A stretch of 64,000 nt of DNA, from the NCBI RefSeq assembly GCF_031769195.1, contig NZ_JAVHNP010000002.1:620001-684000 (forward strand), read 5' to 3'. Every line of letters starts with the position of its first letter. Positions within the stretch are counted from its first letter, which is position 1. This stretch comes from Vreelandella sp031769195. GTDB taxonomy: Bacteria; Pseudomonadota; Gammaproteobacteria; Pseudomonadales; Halomonadaceae. The translations under genes and the position numbers were made by a program. Positions 26,477-35,087 of the stretch are shown here, piece after piece. Below the pieces are notes generated by a model. It had not been told where the DNA came from, did not search any database, and was given only the letters and a program-made list of their open reading frames with translations.

Positions 26477-27307
26477 TTACACCATTGGCAGCCCCAGTAT
26501 GTCGCGGGCTTGTTGCCAAGTGGCGACCGGGCGCTGGTATTTTTCGCACAGCGCGACGGTTCTTTCGACGAGGGCGGCGTTAGAGGCGGCTAGCGTATCG
26601 CGATCTAGGCGCACGTTATCTTCAAGCCCGGTGCGGGTATGGCCGCCTGCGGCAATCGACCATTCGTTAAGCCGGTATTGGTTGGCTCCTATGCCTGCGC
26701 CGCACCACTGGGCGTCGGGGGCTAGTCGCTTGAGTGTTTCAATGAAAAAGTCAAAGCTGTGTTTATCGGCGGGCATTGAGTTTTTCACCCCCATGACGAA
26801 CTGAACGTATAACGGCGCTTTTAACTTGCCTTGCTGTGAGAGCGCGACCGCCTGATGGATGTGCGAGAGATCAAACGCCTCGATTTCAGGCTTCACGTTG
26901 TACTTGAGCATTTCGCCTGCCAACCACTCCACTAGTTGGGGAGGATTTTCGTAAACGCGGCTGGGAAAATTATTCGAGCCCACCGACAGGCTAGCCATAT
27001 CCGGTTTCAGCGGCAGCATGCCGCCGCGAGCTTCGCCAGCGCCAGATCGTCCACCGGTAGAAAGCTGGATAATCATGCCTGGGCAATGTTTCTTGAGCCC
27101 TTCCATCAGGCGGCCAAATTTTTCTGGGTCGGATGACGGCGTTTGGTCGTCGTTACGCACATGGCAATGCGCAATACTGGCCCCGGCTTCAAAGGCTGCC
27201 TGGGTGCTCTCTATTTGCTCATTAACGGTAATCGGCACGGCAGGATTGTTTTCTTTACGTGGCAGGCTTCCCGTAATGGCAACACAGATAATGCATGGCT
27301 GAGACAT
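26477..27307 (-). CDS. BKACE-family beta-keto acid cleavage enzyme
   Basis: 276 residues from ATG 27307 with GAGGTG upstream. DUF849/BKACE TIM barrel: CVAITGSLPRKENNPAVP (about 6-23), metal ligands His in HCHVRND (about 46-52), STGGRSGAGEAR (about 83-94) and the EAFDLSHI segment. The family, first known from 3-keto-5-aminohexanoate cleavage in lysine fermentation, condenses a beta-keto acid with acetyl-CoA to give acetoacetate and a CoA ester. Here the nearby maleylacetate reductase would produce 3-oxoadipate, a plausible substrate. The specificity itself is inferred. Confidence 0.85.
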   Translation of the reverse strand: MSQPCIICVAITGSLPRKENNPAVPITVNEQIESTQAAFEAGASIAHCHVRNDDQTPSSDPEKFGRLMEGLKKHCPGMIIQLSTGGRSGAGEARGGMLPLKPDMASLSVGSNNFPSRVYENPPQLVEWLAGEMLKYNVKPEIEAFDLSHIHQAVALSQQGKLKAPLYVQFVMGVKNSMPADKHSFDFFIETLKRLAPDAQWCGAGIGANQYRLNEWSIAAGGHTRTGLEDNVRLDRDTLAASNAALVERTVALCEKYQRPVATWQQARDILGLPMV

Positions 27308-27730
27308 AAACACCTCGCTTTATTTTTATAAGAAGGACTCAAGATAGGCATAAACGTTAGATGCCCTACGGCTAACACCTAACGTTAAGAAAAGCGGTTA
27401 ATAAAATCGCGCCAACAACTTGTCTACGTTTTTGTTAGCTATTAATGACTGCATCTACTGTCACTGAGGCGATTAAAACACCGCCCCTTTTGCTTTTCAT
27501 AATGCGGGGAATGAAAAAAAGTCCAATCTGGTCATATTAACAACGAGGCGCTCTGTCTTTAACAGCAAGACCGCCTGAGAATGCATCTCACAAGGTTGCA
27601 CATCTGTTATTCGCAACGCCGATTTAACAACGCACGTCCTTGTTAGCGCTGGCTACCGGCACCCAACCACCACGATGTGGCAAAGGTGGCCGCGCATACT
27701 GACCCACAACAAAACTTACAAGGTGACCTC
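27308..27730. promoter_or_regulatory. divergent regulatory region with TAACGTTA-like palindromes
   Basis: 423 bases between the BKACE and SDR genes, no gene seen. AACGTTAG (27353-27360) and CTAACGTT (27379-27386) form an eight-base inverted repeat; each half is itself palindromic around AACGTT. Their centres are 26 bases apart, fit for a dimeric winged-helix regulator, possibly the wHTH-SBP fusion protein encoded downstream. The right part holds the SDR ribosome site AAGGTG. Confidence 0.45.
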
Positions 27731-28534
27731 ATGGATAACACTCGACTCAAAGGTAAACACTGCCTCATCACTGGTGCTGCGCGTGGCATGGGGGCGGCTG
27801 TGGCTGAGCACTATGCTGCGCAAGGGGCAAAGGTCTGCGTGGCAGACCTCAATATTGAGGGGTGCGAAGAGGTCGCTCAGCGCATCAAATCAAAGGGTGG
27901 CGATGCCATTGCCATTAAGTTGAATGTGACTAACCGCGCAGAAGTGCAGGCAGCTGTTAAAGCCACGGTAGAAGCGTTTGGTAGTTTAAACGTGATGGTG
28001 AACAATGCCGGTATCAATAAGCCGTTAATGTTTCTGGATATCACTGAAGAAAATTGGCATCAAATTATGGATGTTAATGCGCTGGGTTGCTTACTCGGTA
28101 TGCAGGAAGCCGCTAAACAGATGATTAGCCAGGGCAAAGAAAGCGGGCCTTATAAGATCATTAACGTGGGCTCGATTCTCTCCCGCCAGGCATTTGACGA
28201 TGTGGTGCCCTACTCCTGCAGCAAGCATGCCGTACTGGCGATGATTAACGGCGGTGCAAAAGCACTGGTTGACCACAACATCACCGTTAACGGCTATGCC
28301 CCAGGCGTAGTGCGCACCGAGCTTTGGGAACAGCTGGATAAAGACTTAGTCAGCATCGGCAAATTCGAGAAGCAGGGCCAGTCGATGGACGAGCTGGCTG
28401 AAAAAATGATTCTGATGAAGCGTTACTCTTACCCAGAAGATGTGGTCGGCACCGCGTCGTTCCTCGCCAGCCAAGAGTCTGATTACATGACCGGGCAGCT
28501 GCTTATGATCGATGGCGGCATGATCATGCAGTAA
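27731..28534 (+). CDS. short-chain dehydrogenase/reductase
   Basis: 267 residues from ATG 27731. Classical SDR: cofactor loop TGAARGMGAA (about 13-22), acidic VADLN after beta2 suggesting NAD(H), NNAGI (about 91-95), active-site Ser in NVGSILS and Tyr-x3-Lys in PYSCSKHA, and the C-terminal QLLMIDGG. Similar to 3-hydroxyacid or diol dehydrogenases; a 3-hydroxybutyrate/acetoacetate role would fit beside BKACE but is inference. Divergent from BKACE. Confidence 0.85.
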   Translation: MDNTRLKGKHCLITGAARGMGAAVAEHYAAQGAKVCVADLNIEGCEEVAQRIKSKGGDAIAIKLNVTNRAEVQAAVKATVEAFGSLNVMVNNAGINKPLMFLDITEENWHQIMDVNALGCLLGMQEAAKQMISQGKESGPYKIINVGSILSRQAFDDVVPYSCSKHAVLAMINGGAKALVDHNITVNGYAPGVVRTELWEQLDKDLVSIGKFEKQGQSMDELAEKMILMKRYSYPEDVVGTASFLASQESDYMTGQLLMIDGGMIMQ

Positions 28535-28555
28535 GCATTTAGCTAAGAAGCCACC

Positions 28556-28594
28556 GCCCCCGTGCCTGCCTCACAGGTATGGGGGCACTTTTTT
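28556..28594 (+). terminator. intrinsic terminator of the SDR gene
   Basis: Thirteen-pair stem (28556-28568 with 28574-28586, including two G-T pairs), five-base loop, then six T on the plus strand. Convergent to the wHTH-SBP gene. Confidence 0.9.
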
Positions 28595-28601
28595 CACCTG
28601 C

Positions 28602-30365
28602 TCAATAATGGCCCTTTTCTCGCATAACGTTATCAGCGCGCTCTTGGGCGATAGAGAGCGCTTTTTTAATTGAACGCCGCCCATCCAGCACCTCGAAAAT
28701 TTCATTACCTGCGATGCTGATGAGCTCGGTAATGCCAGGTACCGGCGGGCGTGGCCACGCCTGTAAAACATCCTGCTTCGCCATATCATCGACAATCGTA
28801 ATCAACGGCGACAGCGCGGACACTTCCGGGTCTTGGCTAACGCTAAAACGCGGGGTAACTAAGCTACCGTTCATGATGTAGAGCTTAGACATATTGGGCG
28901 ACGTGAGGTGTTTTAACGCCGTCCACACAGCCTCCACTCGCTCTTTAGATAAGTTGGTCGGTATCGCCAACGCATACCCACCAATGGGCGTAATCGCCCT
29001 GCCGTGATTGCCCACCGGGTGGGATACATACCCCGTATTGCCGTATGCCGGTGATCGCTTATCGAACTCGATCAAAGGTGCCAGCAGCGTGTAGCAGTAT
29101 GCCATGCACGACTCACCCGAGGCATAGGATTGCGCCCGTTCGTACCAGGACATATTGAGAATATTCGGCGGGGAGTATTTGAGAATATCCAGCATATACT
29201 CGCAGGCCCGGTGGGCGGCATCCGATTGAAACATGGGGCGCAGCTGCTCACCGCTAGCGTTTTGAAAATCAAAGCCGCCGGCATGTAGCGGTAGATCGAC
29301 AATAGGCTGACCAAATTTAGCCATGAGGAAACTAAACGTATGCCCCAGCGGCGTGCCACGGGCGGCATTCCAAGCGATGCCGTAACGCCCCTTGGCAGGG
29401 TCGTGCAGCTGCCGTGCGACTTTTACCAAAGCCTCGGTGGTGCTGGGGGGCGTTAACTGCGCAGCTGTGAAAATATCCTTGCGATAACAGAGCAGTTCAG
29501 GGGTGGTTTGCACCGGTATGCCGTACTGGCAACCCCCATAGCCAGCGCTTTGGATCGCCATGGGATGGAAGTCAGAGAGATCGTAACTATCACGCTGAAT
29601 GAGCGCGTCTAGCGGCATCAAAACGCCCTGCGCAACCAAGTCTCCAAACCAGGGTAAATCGCAGGCGACAATGTCGTAGCGGGATTTTGCTAAACGGGCA
29701 TTGTCGAGAATGTCATCCAGCAAGTTATCAATGGAGCGCGCTTTATTGCGAATTTCCAGCCCGAAAATAGACTCTAGCTGGCGTTTTAAATTATGCATGG
29801 CCATAAACGTTGGGTCCGCATGCGCCAGCACACGTAAGCCACCTTTTAGCTCCAGCCGCGCCGAGAGCACTGCGGGTGTCGAGATTACCTGTTGAGGCGC
29901 GGAAGCCCCTAAAAATATTTTGCTGCCAGAGGCCGAGCTGGGGTCGATCCCAAACAGTGGGCCCAACAGGCCCTTAATGCGTTCCGCGTAGCTTTCCCAC
30001 TCTTCTATCATCTGTGGGGAGGGGTGCAGCGAGACGGTTTTTCCGGTTTTTGTGCGTGGGCGCGAAATGAGTAGGCCGCGCTGCATAATGCTTTCGATCC
30101 CGCGCTTAGCGGTGCCGTAGGTCAGCCCTGAGGCATCCGCCAACGAGGTGGGCGTGGTTAATCGGCCCGCCAGATGATTGCGCATCACGTGCAGCAACAT
30201 CCGCATCTCTCGATACCCCAGCGACATCGAGAGCGTGGATTCAGTCTCGTTTTCAAACTTCTCAATGAACTCGATGAAGCGCGCTAACTCGGTGTTCGAT
30301 ATTTTGGAAACGGGCGTTTGCGATAGCTTGTCGTAAGGCCCTTCAGGATGCGTATCGTCAAACAT
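28602..30365 (-). CDS. winged-helix regulator fused to a solute-binding-protein domain
   Basis: 587 residues. No signal peptide: the N-terminus is hydrophilic. Residues about 22-130 are a MarR-like winged helix (ELARFIEFIEKF, SLADASGLTYGTAKRGIESI as recognition region, GLLISRPRTKTGKTVSL wing). Residues about 155-575 are a family-1 extracellular solute-binding fold (VLAHADPTFMAMHNLKRQLE, YDIVACDLPWFGDLVAQGVL, YGIPVQTTPELLCYRKDIF, GESCMAYCYTLLAP, ITPIGGYALAIP). Such a binding protein in the cytoplasm, joined to a DNA-binding domain, should act as a ligand-responsive transcription factor for the catabolic operon. The gene is last on the minus strand after TauE; function is inferred. Confidence 0.8.
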   Translation of the reverse strand: MFDDTHPEGPYDKLSQTPVSKISNTELARFIEFIEKFENETESTLSMSLGYREMRMLLHVMRNHLAGRLTTPTSLADASGLTYGTAKRGIESIMQRGLLISRPRTKTGKTVSLHPSPQMIEEWESYAERIKGLLGPLFGIDPSSASGSKIFLGASAPQQVISTPAVLSARLELKGGLRVLAHADPTFMAMHNLKRQLESIFGLEIRNKARSIDNLLDDILDNARLAKSRYDIVACDLPWFGDLVAQGVLMPLDALIQRDSYDLSDFHPMAIQSAGYGGCQYGIPVQTTPELLCYRKDIFTAAQLTPPSTTEALVKVARQLHDPAKGRYGIAWNAARGTPLGHTFSFLMAKFGQPIVDLPLHAGGFDFQNASGEQLRPMFQSDAAHRACEYMLDILKYSPPNILNMSWYERAQSYASGESCMAYCYTLLAPLIEFDKRSPAYGNTGYVSHPVGNHGRAITPIGGYALAIPTNLSKERVEAVWTALKHLTSPNMSKLYIMNGSLVTPRFSVSQDPEVSALSPLITIVDDMAKQDVLQAWPRPPVPGITELISIAGNEIFEVLDGRRSIKKALSIAQERADNVMREKGHY

Positions 30366-30398
30366 AGCCAGTCCACTCGCCTCTTTTTTATGGTGGCT

Positions 30399-31136
30399 TT
30401 AACTTACTCCATCGATGATCAAGCGGATACCTAACAAAATGAGTAGGCAAAGAATCACCCGGAAAAACAGCTCGCCATCCATCCGCCGCTGAATGATCAA
30501 CCCTAACTGAATGCCCAGCCATGCCACCGGCATCAGCAGCAGGGCGATAGTGAGACTATCGAACGTCACCAGGCCAAGCAGCGTATAGGGCACCAGCTTC
30601 ACTAAGTTGGTGATCGCGAGAAATACCACCGCCGTGCCTAAAAACTGCTGCTTGGTGAGTTGGCACTGCAGCAAGTAAAAGTTCAGCGGTGGGCCGCCCG
30701 CATGGGCAATAAAGCTGGTAAACCCTGCTATTCCTCCACATAAACGCCCCACCCATGTGGGCAGCAGTCGGCCGCGCAGCGGTTTAAGCAGCCCCCACAG
30801 GCCAAACAGCACGGAAAAAATACCCAGTAGCAGTGTCAGCAGCGCCTCATCAAACCAGCCATAGGTGAAGTAGCCCACCGCAACGCCCAATATCGCAGGC
30901 GGAAACATCAGCCATAACAAGCGGTCCACCCGCTGTCGCCACCAAGCTTTTAGGCTAAACACGTCCATGACAATGAGCAGCGGCAGCATCACCGCCACTG
31001 CAAAGGTGGGGCTTGCCTTCAGCGAGATCAGCGGTACGGCGACCACCCCCACGCCACCCGCAAACCCTGATTTAGAAATCCCCGTCAGTAACACGGCCAC
31101 GATCATCAGTGCCACAAACACCCAATCAAACACCAT
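30399..31136 (-). CDS. TauE/SafE-family transporter
   Basis: 245 residues with about eight membrane helices and the duplicated family motif: GISKSGFAGGVGVVAVPL near 20-37 and GFTSFIAHAGGPPLNFYLL near 138-156. Members export sulfite, sulfoacetate or organic anions. In this cluster it may export or import a pathway acid; its downstream position, 33 bases before the regulator gene, suggests the two are co-transcribed. Confidence 0.83.
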   Translation of the reverse strand: MVFDWVFVALMIVAVLLTGISKSGFAGGVGVVAVPLISLKASPTFAVAVMLPLLIVMDVFSLKAWWRQRVDRLLWLMFPPAILGVAVGYFTYGWFDEALLTLLLGIFSVLFGLWGLLKPLRGRLLPTWVGRLCGGIAGFTSFIAHAGGPPLNFYLLQCQLTKQQFLGTAVVFLAITNLVKLVPYTLLGLVTFDSLTIALLLMPVAWLGIQLGLIIQRRMDGELFFRVILCLLILLGIRLIIDGVS

Positions 31137-31185
31137 CAGAACACCCCTTTTAGATTGCGCCTTAACGCCGGGCCACCCACGCAGA

Positions 31186-31216
31186 AAAAAGGGCCATGAC
31201 AGGCACGGCCCTTTTT
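31186..31216. terminator. strong bidirectional hairpin after rutE-like gene
   Basis: AAAAAGGGCCATG and CACGGCCCTTTTT pair over 13 positions (one G-T) around a five-base loop. T-runs on both strands allow termination in either direction; on the minus strand it closes the long catabolic operon before TauE. Confidence 0.9.
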
Positions 31217-31251
31217 CGGTAGTTCAACCAATATGCGTGCGTAAGGCGTGC

Positions 31252-31842
31252 TTACAGTACGGTGCACACTTCATCGAAGGAGAAGCGGTCGCCACGCGGG
31301 AACAGGGCACTAGCATCGCCATAGCCTAAGTTGCACAGGAAGTTGCTCTTCACTTTCCCATCAGGGAAGAACTCTTCATCCACCGCCGCGTTATTGAAGC
31401 CCGACATAGGGCCAGCATCTAAACCCAGCGCACGGGCCGCTAAAATCAAATAGCCGCCTTGAATCGAGCTGTTGCGGAACGCCGTGGAGTGAATGAAATC
31501 CTGCTTGCCTTCGAACAGCGATTTGGCATCTTTGTTATGGGCAAACATGCGCGGTAGGTGCTCGTAGAACTCGGTATCAAAACCTAGCACTGCCACCACC
31601 GGTGCCTTCATGGTTTTTTCCTGGTTGCCCGGTAACAGAGCAGGCTTTAAGCGCTCTTTAGCCGCATCGGTAGTCAAAAAGATAATCCGCGTTGGCTGGC
31701 AGTTCATCGAGGTGGGGCCGTAATGCATGAGGTTATACAGCTCGCGCAGCGTTTCCTCGCTCACCTCGCGGTCCTGCCACACGTTATGGGTGCGCGCTTC
31801 TGTGAATAGGGTGGCTATTGCTGCTTGGTTAATCGTTGTCAT
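31252..31842 (-). CDS. rutE: nitroreductase-family malonic semialdehyde reductase-like (RutE/HadB)
   Basis: 196 residues. Full match to the RutE type: FMN-binding N-terminal helix, MHYGPTSMNCQPTRIIFL (about 39-56), KAPVVAVLGFDTEFYEHLP, GYLILAARALGLDAGPMSGF (about 130-149) and GYGD. RutE reduces malonic semialdehyde to 3-hydroxypropionate in the Rut pyrimidine pathway, but no other rut genes are here. In this operon it may remove a three-carbon aldehyde or reduce a pathway quinone. Symbol given for family likeness. Confidence 0.82.
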   Translation of the reverse strand: MTTINQAAIATLFTEARTHNVWQDREVSEETLRELYNLMHYGPTSMNCQPTRIIFLTTDAAKERLKPALLPGNQEKTMKAPVVAVLGFDTEFYEHLPRMFAHNKDAKSLFEGKQDFIHSTAFRNSSIQGGYLILAARALGLDAGPMSGFNNAAVDEEFFPDGKVKSNFLCNLGYGDASALFPRGDRFSFDEVCTVL

Positions 31843-31901
31843 GGTGTTGCCTCTTTCGGTGTAACCCGCTCAGTAGGAGCCAGGCGTTAAGGGTGAGTCG
31901 T

Positions 31902-32765
31902 TCAGGCCGTCTTTAAGCCGAAGTCGTATTGAAAATAGCGGTAAGAGGTGTCCATCTGCCGACCGTCGGGCGCTTGCCCCGCTGGCATTTGAATGAACTC
32001 CTTCACTAGAGAATCTTTCACGCCAAATACCGCGTCAGAATCAAGGTAAGGGTCGTCTTCCGCGAAGATTTGGGTCACCAGGGTTTCGTAGCCCGGTGCC
32101 ATCAGCATGAAGTGCACATGGGCGGGGCGATAAGGATGACGCCCGGTGATTTCAAGCATTTTGCCAACGGGCCCATCGGTCGGAATGGGATAGGGAGACG
32201 GCGTCACTGTCCAAAAGGCGTAGCGGCCCTGGCTATCGGTATGAAAGCGAGCGCGCAGGGTCGCGCTTTCAAGCTCAGGCTTCTGGACGTCATAAAAGCC
32301 TTCGCTGTCTGATTGCCAAACGTCGATGGTGACATTCGCCAAAGGCTTGCCATGGGCGTCGTGTACGTAACCTTCGATGAATAGGGGCTCCCCTTCCACG
32401 CCCCAGTTAATGGCATCGCCCTGGTTAGCTTGGGGAGGGTCAGCGACGTAAAAAGGCCCCAACACAGTACTTTCGGTGATGTTAGGGTCGCTGCTTGAGT
32501 GGTTAATCGCATCCACCAGCATGGTGACGCCTAGAGTATCGGACAGCAGGATGAATTCCTGGCGTTCGTCGTCGCACATTTGCCCTGCACGGGTGAGAAA
32601 CTCAATCGCCTGCGTCCACTCTTTCTCGGTGGGCTTCACCTCGCGCAGATAGGCATGCAGGTGGTTGACCAAGCCATTGAGTAACGTTTTCAGCCGTTCA
32701 TCTTCACAGCGTGAGAACTCATCCATTACGGCGGCGGTAATATTGTCGGTGGTGAGATTACGCAT
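31902..32765 (-). CDS. intradiol ring-cleavage dioxygenase, hydroxyquinol 1,2-dioxygenase type
   Basis: 287 residues from ATG 32765, GGAGGG upstream, overlapping the HIBADH-like gene by eight bases. N-terminal helical dimerisation region (about 1-95), then the catalytic beta-sandwich: VLGPFYVADPP (first Tyr ligand, about 104-114), YDVQKPE...RARFHTDSQGRYAFWTV, and HPYRPAHVHFML (second Tyr and the two His iron(III) ligands, about 205-216). Cleaves hydroxyquinol between adjacent hydroxyls to maleylacetate; the maleylacetate reductase in the operon supports this over catechol. Confidence 0.88.
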   Translation of the reverse strand: MRNLTTDNITAAVMDEFSRCEDERLKTLLNGLVNHLHAYLREVKPTEKEWTQAIEFLTRAGQMCDDERQEFILLSDTLGVTMLVDAINHSSSDPNITESTVLGPFYVADPPQANQGDAINWGVEGEPLFIEGYVHDAHGKPLANVTIDVWQSDSEGFYDVQKPELESATLRARFHTDSQGRYAFWTVTPSPYPIPTDGPVGKMLEITGRHPYRPAHVHFMLMAPGYETLVTQIFAEDDPYLDSDAVFGVKDSLVKEFIQMPAGQAPDGRQMDTSYRYFQYDFGLKTA

Positions 32766-33705
32766 GTGTGTGCCCTCCCTGCATGGCTGGCGAAGGTTCA
32801 CCCAACCCTGATAGGCGCTCGGTATGATGCACGGTGGCGATATAGTCATCGTTGCCATGCCCGGTGGCGATCAGGGCGGTGTAGGCTTCGCGCATTTGTG
32901 CTGCTAGCGGGGTCGAAACCCCTGTGCCGTGGGCGCAGTCGAGGATCAGATCAAGATCCTTGGCCATCTGCGCGGCGGAAAACGTCGAGGTAAAATCCCG
33001 CGCTAACAGGGGCGGCACCTTGTACTTCACCATGGGGGAGCCCACCGCGCTGTCTGAGATCAGCGCTAACATGGCGTCCCATTCAATGTTGCCCTTACGC
33101 GCCAGCGTCAGTGATTCACTCATCATCCCGGCACTAACGGCAATCATCAGGTTAATGGCCAGCTTGGCCACACGGGCCTGCTCTTCATCGCCCAGCCAGT
33201 ACTGCGCTTTGGTAAATGCGGCAAACACGGGCTTGGCCGTTTCCAATGCTTCCCGTGGGCCGGAGACCATCGCGGACAGCGTGCCCGCCTCAGCTGCTAC
33301 AGGATTACCTGATACCGGGCTGCGCAGATAGACCACTCCGCGGGCCGATGCCGCCTCAGCCACCCGCGCAGAGGCTTCCACGCTCACCGTGCTTGTCTCA
33401 ATCAAAGTGCTGCCGGGCATCATGTGACGAATCAGCTCGCCCGATTCCAGGCACAAGCTGATCAACGCGCGGTCATCAGGGATGGAGACAAACACCAAGT
33501 CGCAATCGGCTACGGCCTCTGCCAGCGTTTGATGGGGCGTCACGCCGATCTCTGCGGCGAGAGCAAGGCGCTCCGCCGACAGATCAAAGCCTTGAACAGG
33601 GGTTCCGGCTTGAACAATTCGGGCGGCCATTGGCAAACCCAGTTTACCCAAACCTACCCATGCCACTTTTGGGGTCGTTGAAGGCGTTGTAGAAGCGGTT
33701 GTCAT
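32758..33705 (-). CDS. 3-hydroxyisobutyrate dehydrogenase-family oxidoreductase
   Basis: 315 residues. NAD(P) loop WVGLGKLGLPMAARIVQAG (about 16-34), substrate loop SPVSGNPVAAEAGTLSAMV (about 130-148, normally DAPVSGG), catalytic Lys in AKLAINLMIAVSAG (about 183-196). The leading Asp-Ala of the substrate loop is replaced by RS. Relatives act on 3-hydroxy acids and three-carbon semialdehydes. ATGA-type four-base overlap with the amidohydrolase gene. Confidence 0.85.
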   Translation of the reverse strand: MTTASTTPSTTPKVAWVGLGKLGLPMAARIVQAGTPVQGFDLSAERLALAAEIGVTPHQTLAEAVADCDLVFVSIPDDRALISLCLESGELIRHMMPGSTLIETSTVSVEASARVAEAASARGVVYLRSPVSGNPVAAEAGTLSAMVSGPREALETAKPVFAAFTKAQYWLGDEEQARVAKLAINLMIAVSAGMMSESLTLARKGNIEWDAMLALISDSAVGSPMVKYKVPPLLARDFTSTFSAAQMAKDLDLILDCAHGTGVSTPLAAQMREAYTALIATGHGNDDYIATVHHTERLSGLGEPSPAMQGGHTHA

Positions 33706-35087
33706 GGGGTGACCTCCTGTGTTGATTGCGCTTCACGCGCCAGCAGTTCGGCGTGAATACGGTGGCCAGACTTGGCCAGCTCAGCGATACCCTGCTGGGT
33801 ATCCATTAACAGACGGCCGCCACGTTTTTTGAACTGCCCGGCCACCATCACGCTGTCGACGTTGGCCAGGCTGGTTTGCATGACTACGGTGGAGATAGGG
33901 TCGTTCACCGGCTGCATGTTGAGCTGGTTGCTATCCAGCAGCACTAAGTCGGCCTGCTTACCCGGCGTGAGGCTGCCAATACGGTCATCAAGACCCAGCG
34001 CTTTTGCCCCATCGAGGGTGATCCAGCCCAGCGCTCCCCGCGTGGTAATGGTGGAGGTATCAGGGATTTTGCCCTGCTCACGGCGCGAGGCGTCGTTATC
34101 CAGCGAGCGCTGCATACCCAGCGCGGCCCGGGCAACGCTGAACATATCCCCAGAGAGCACCGATTCAAGATCTACGCCCAACGACACCACGCCGCCGTGC
34201 TGACGAACGATCCCTGTCACCGGAAAACCGTGGCCCTGGGTCATCTCGTTTTCAGGGGCAATGGAGAACGTCACGCCGCTGGCGCAGAACCGGGACATTT
34301 GGCCATCGTCTAAACTTTGACCATGCACAACGTTGATATCGGGGCCTAGCAGGCCACGCGCTTCTACTTCGTCCCAGGCACCAGGGGCCACGGCCTCCCC
34401 GCCGCCCTGGTGCATTGAAGCAACTAGGCCAAACTCTTTGGCCAAAGCAAAGTCCTGCAGGGTCACGTCTAGGGTTGAGTAGTGAGGGCCAAGAATGGCC
34501 ATGCCCAAGGTGACAAGCCCTTCTGGGTTTGCCAGCTCGCCGCTCAGCAGGCGCTCTATCTCATGGCGGGGATGGGGAATTTCGCTGAAGTGCGGCTGGC
34601 CAGGTTTTGGGTCCGGTTTTGGCGAGCCATGCAGAAACAGCGCGCGTATGCCCGATTCCTTTAGCCCTTTCACAGCGGCGTCGGTGTGCTCTGGGGTTGG
34701 GTTGTTATGACACCAATCACCCAGCGTGGTAGTACCGCAATTCAACTGGTTAATCGCGCCCATCCGGGTGGCGATGTAGATATCTTCTGGCGTGAACAGC
34801 GCCGCCAGGCCCCGGTGAACATGGCGGAAATACTCCAGCAGCGTCCAGTTGGCGGCAACACCACGCAGTCCGGTCTGCCAGGTATGCATATGGGCATTCA
34901 CCAACCCGGGAATCAGGATACCGCCGCCGCAGTCGATCACCTCGGCTGCGTTTGCCTTGGGGTGATCGGTCAGATCATGCCCCACAGCGACAATACGATC
35001 ACCCTCGATGAGTACTTGGCCATCGCTCAGTTCGCCCAACTGCGGGTCCATGGTGATCACGGTGGCGTTCACAAACAGCGTGCTCAT
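33702..35087 (-). CDS. amidohydrolase, ATZ/TRZ-type
   Basis: 461 residues. Metal-dependent TIM-barrel: HxH in GLVNAHMHTW (about 64-73), later His in SMHQGG and VHGQSL, Asp in LGVDLES (about 305), and the C-terminal beta-domain GSLTPGKQADLVLLD. The family deaminates or dechlorinates N-heterocycles and guanine-like bases (for example AtzA, TrzN, guanine deaminase). Its presence in a hydroxyquinol operon suggests that the substrate loses an amino or other leaving group before ring opening; substrate unknown. Confidence 0.87.
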   Translation of the reverse strand: MSTLFVNATVITMDPQLGELSDGQVLIEGDRIVAVGHDLTDHPKANAAEVIDCGGGILIPGLVNAHMHTWQTGLRGVAANWTLLEYFRHVHRGLAALFTPEDIYIATRMGAINQLNCGTTTLGDWCHNNPTPEHTDAAVKGLKESGIRALFLHGSPKPDPKPGQPHFSEIPHPRHEIERLLSGELANPEGLVTLGMAILGPHYSTLDVTLQDFALAKEFGLVASMHQGGGEAVAPGAWDEVEARGLLGPDINVVHGQSLDDGQMSRFCASGVTFSIAPENEMTQGHGFPVTGIVRQHGGVVSLGVDLESVLSGDMFSVARAALGMQRSLDNDASRREQGKIPDTSTITTRGALGWITLDGAKALGLDDRIGSLTPGKQADLVLLDSNQLNMQPVNDPISTVVMQTSLANVDSVMVAGQFKKRGGRLLMDTQQGIAELAKSGHRIHAELLAREAQSTQEVTP

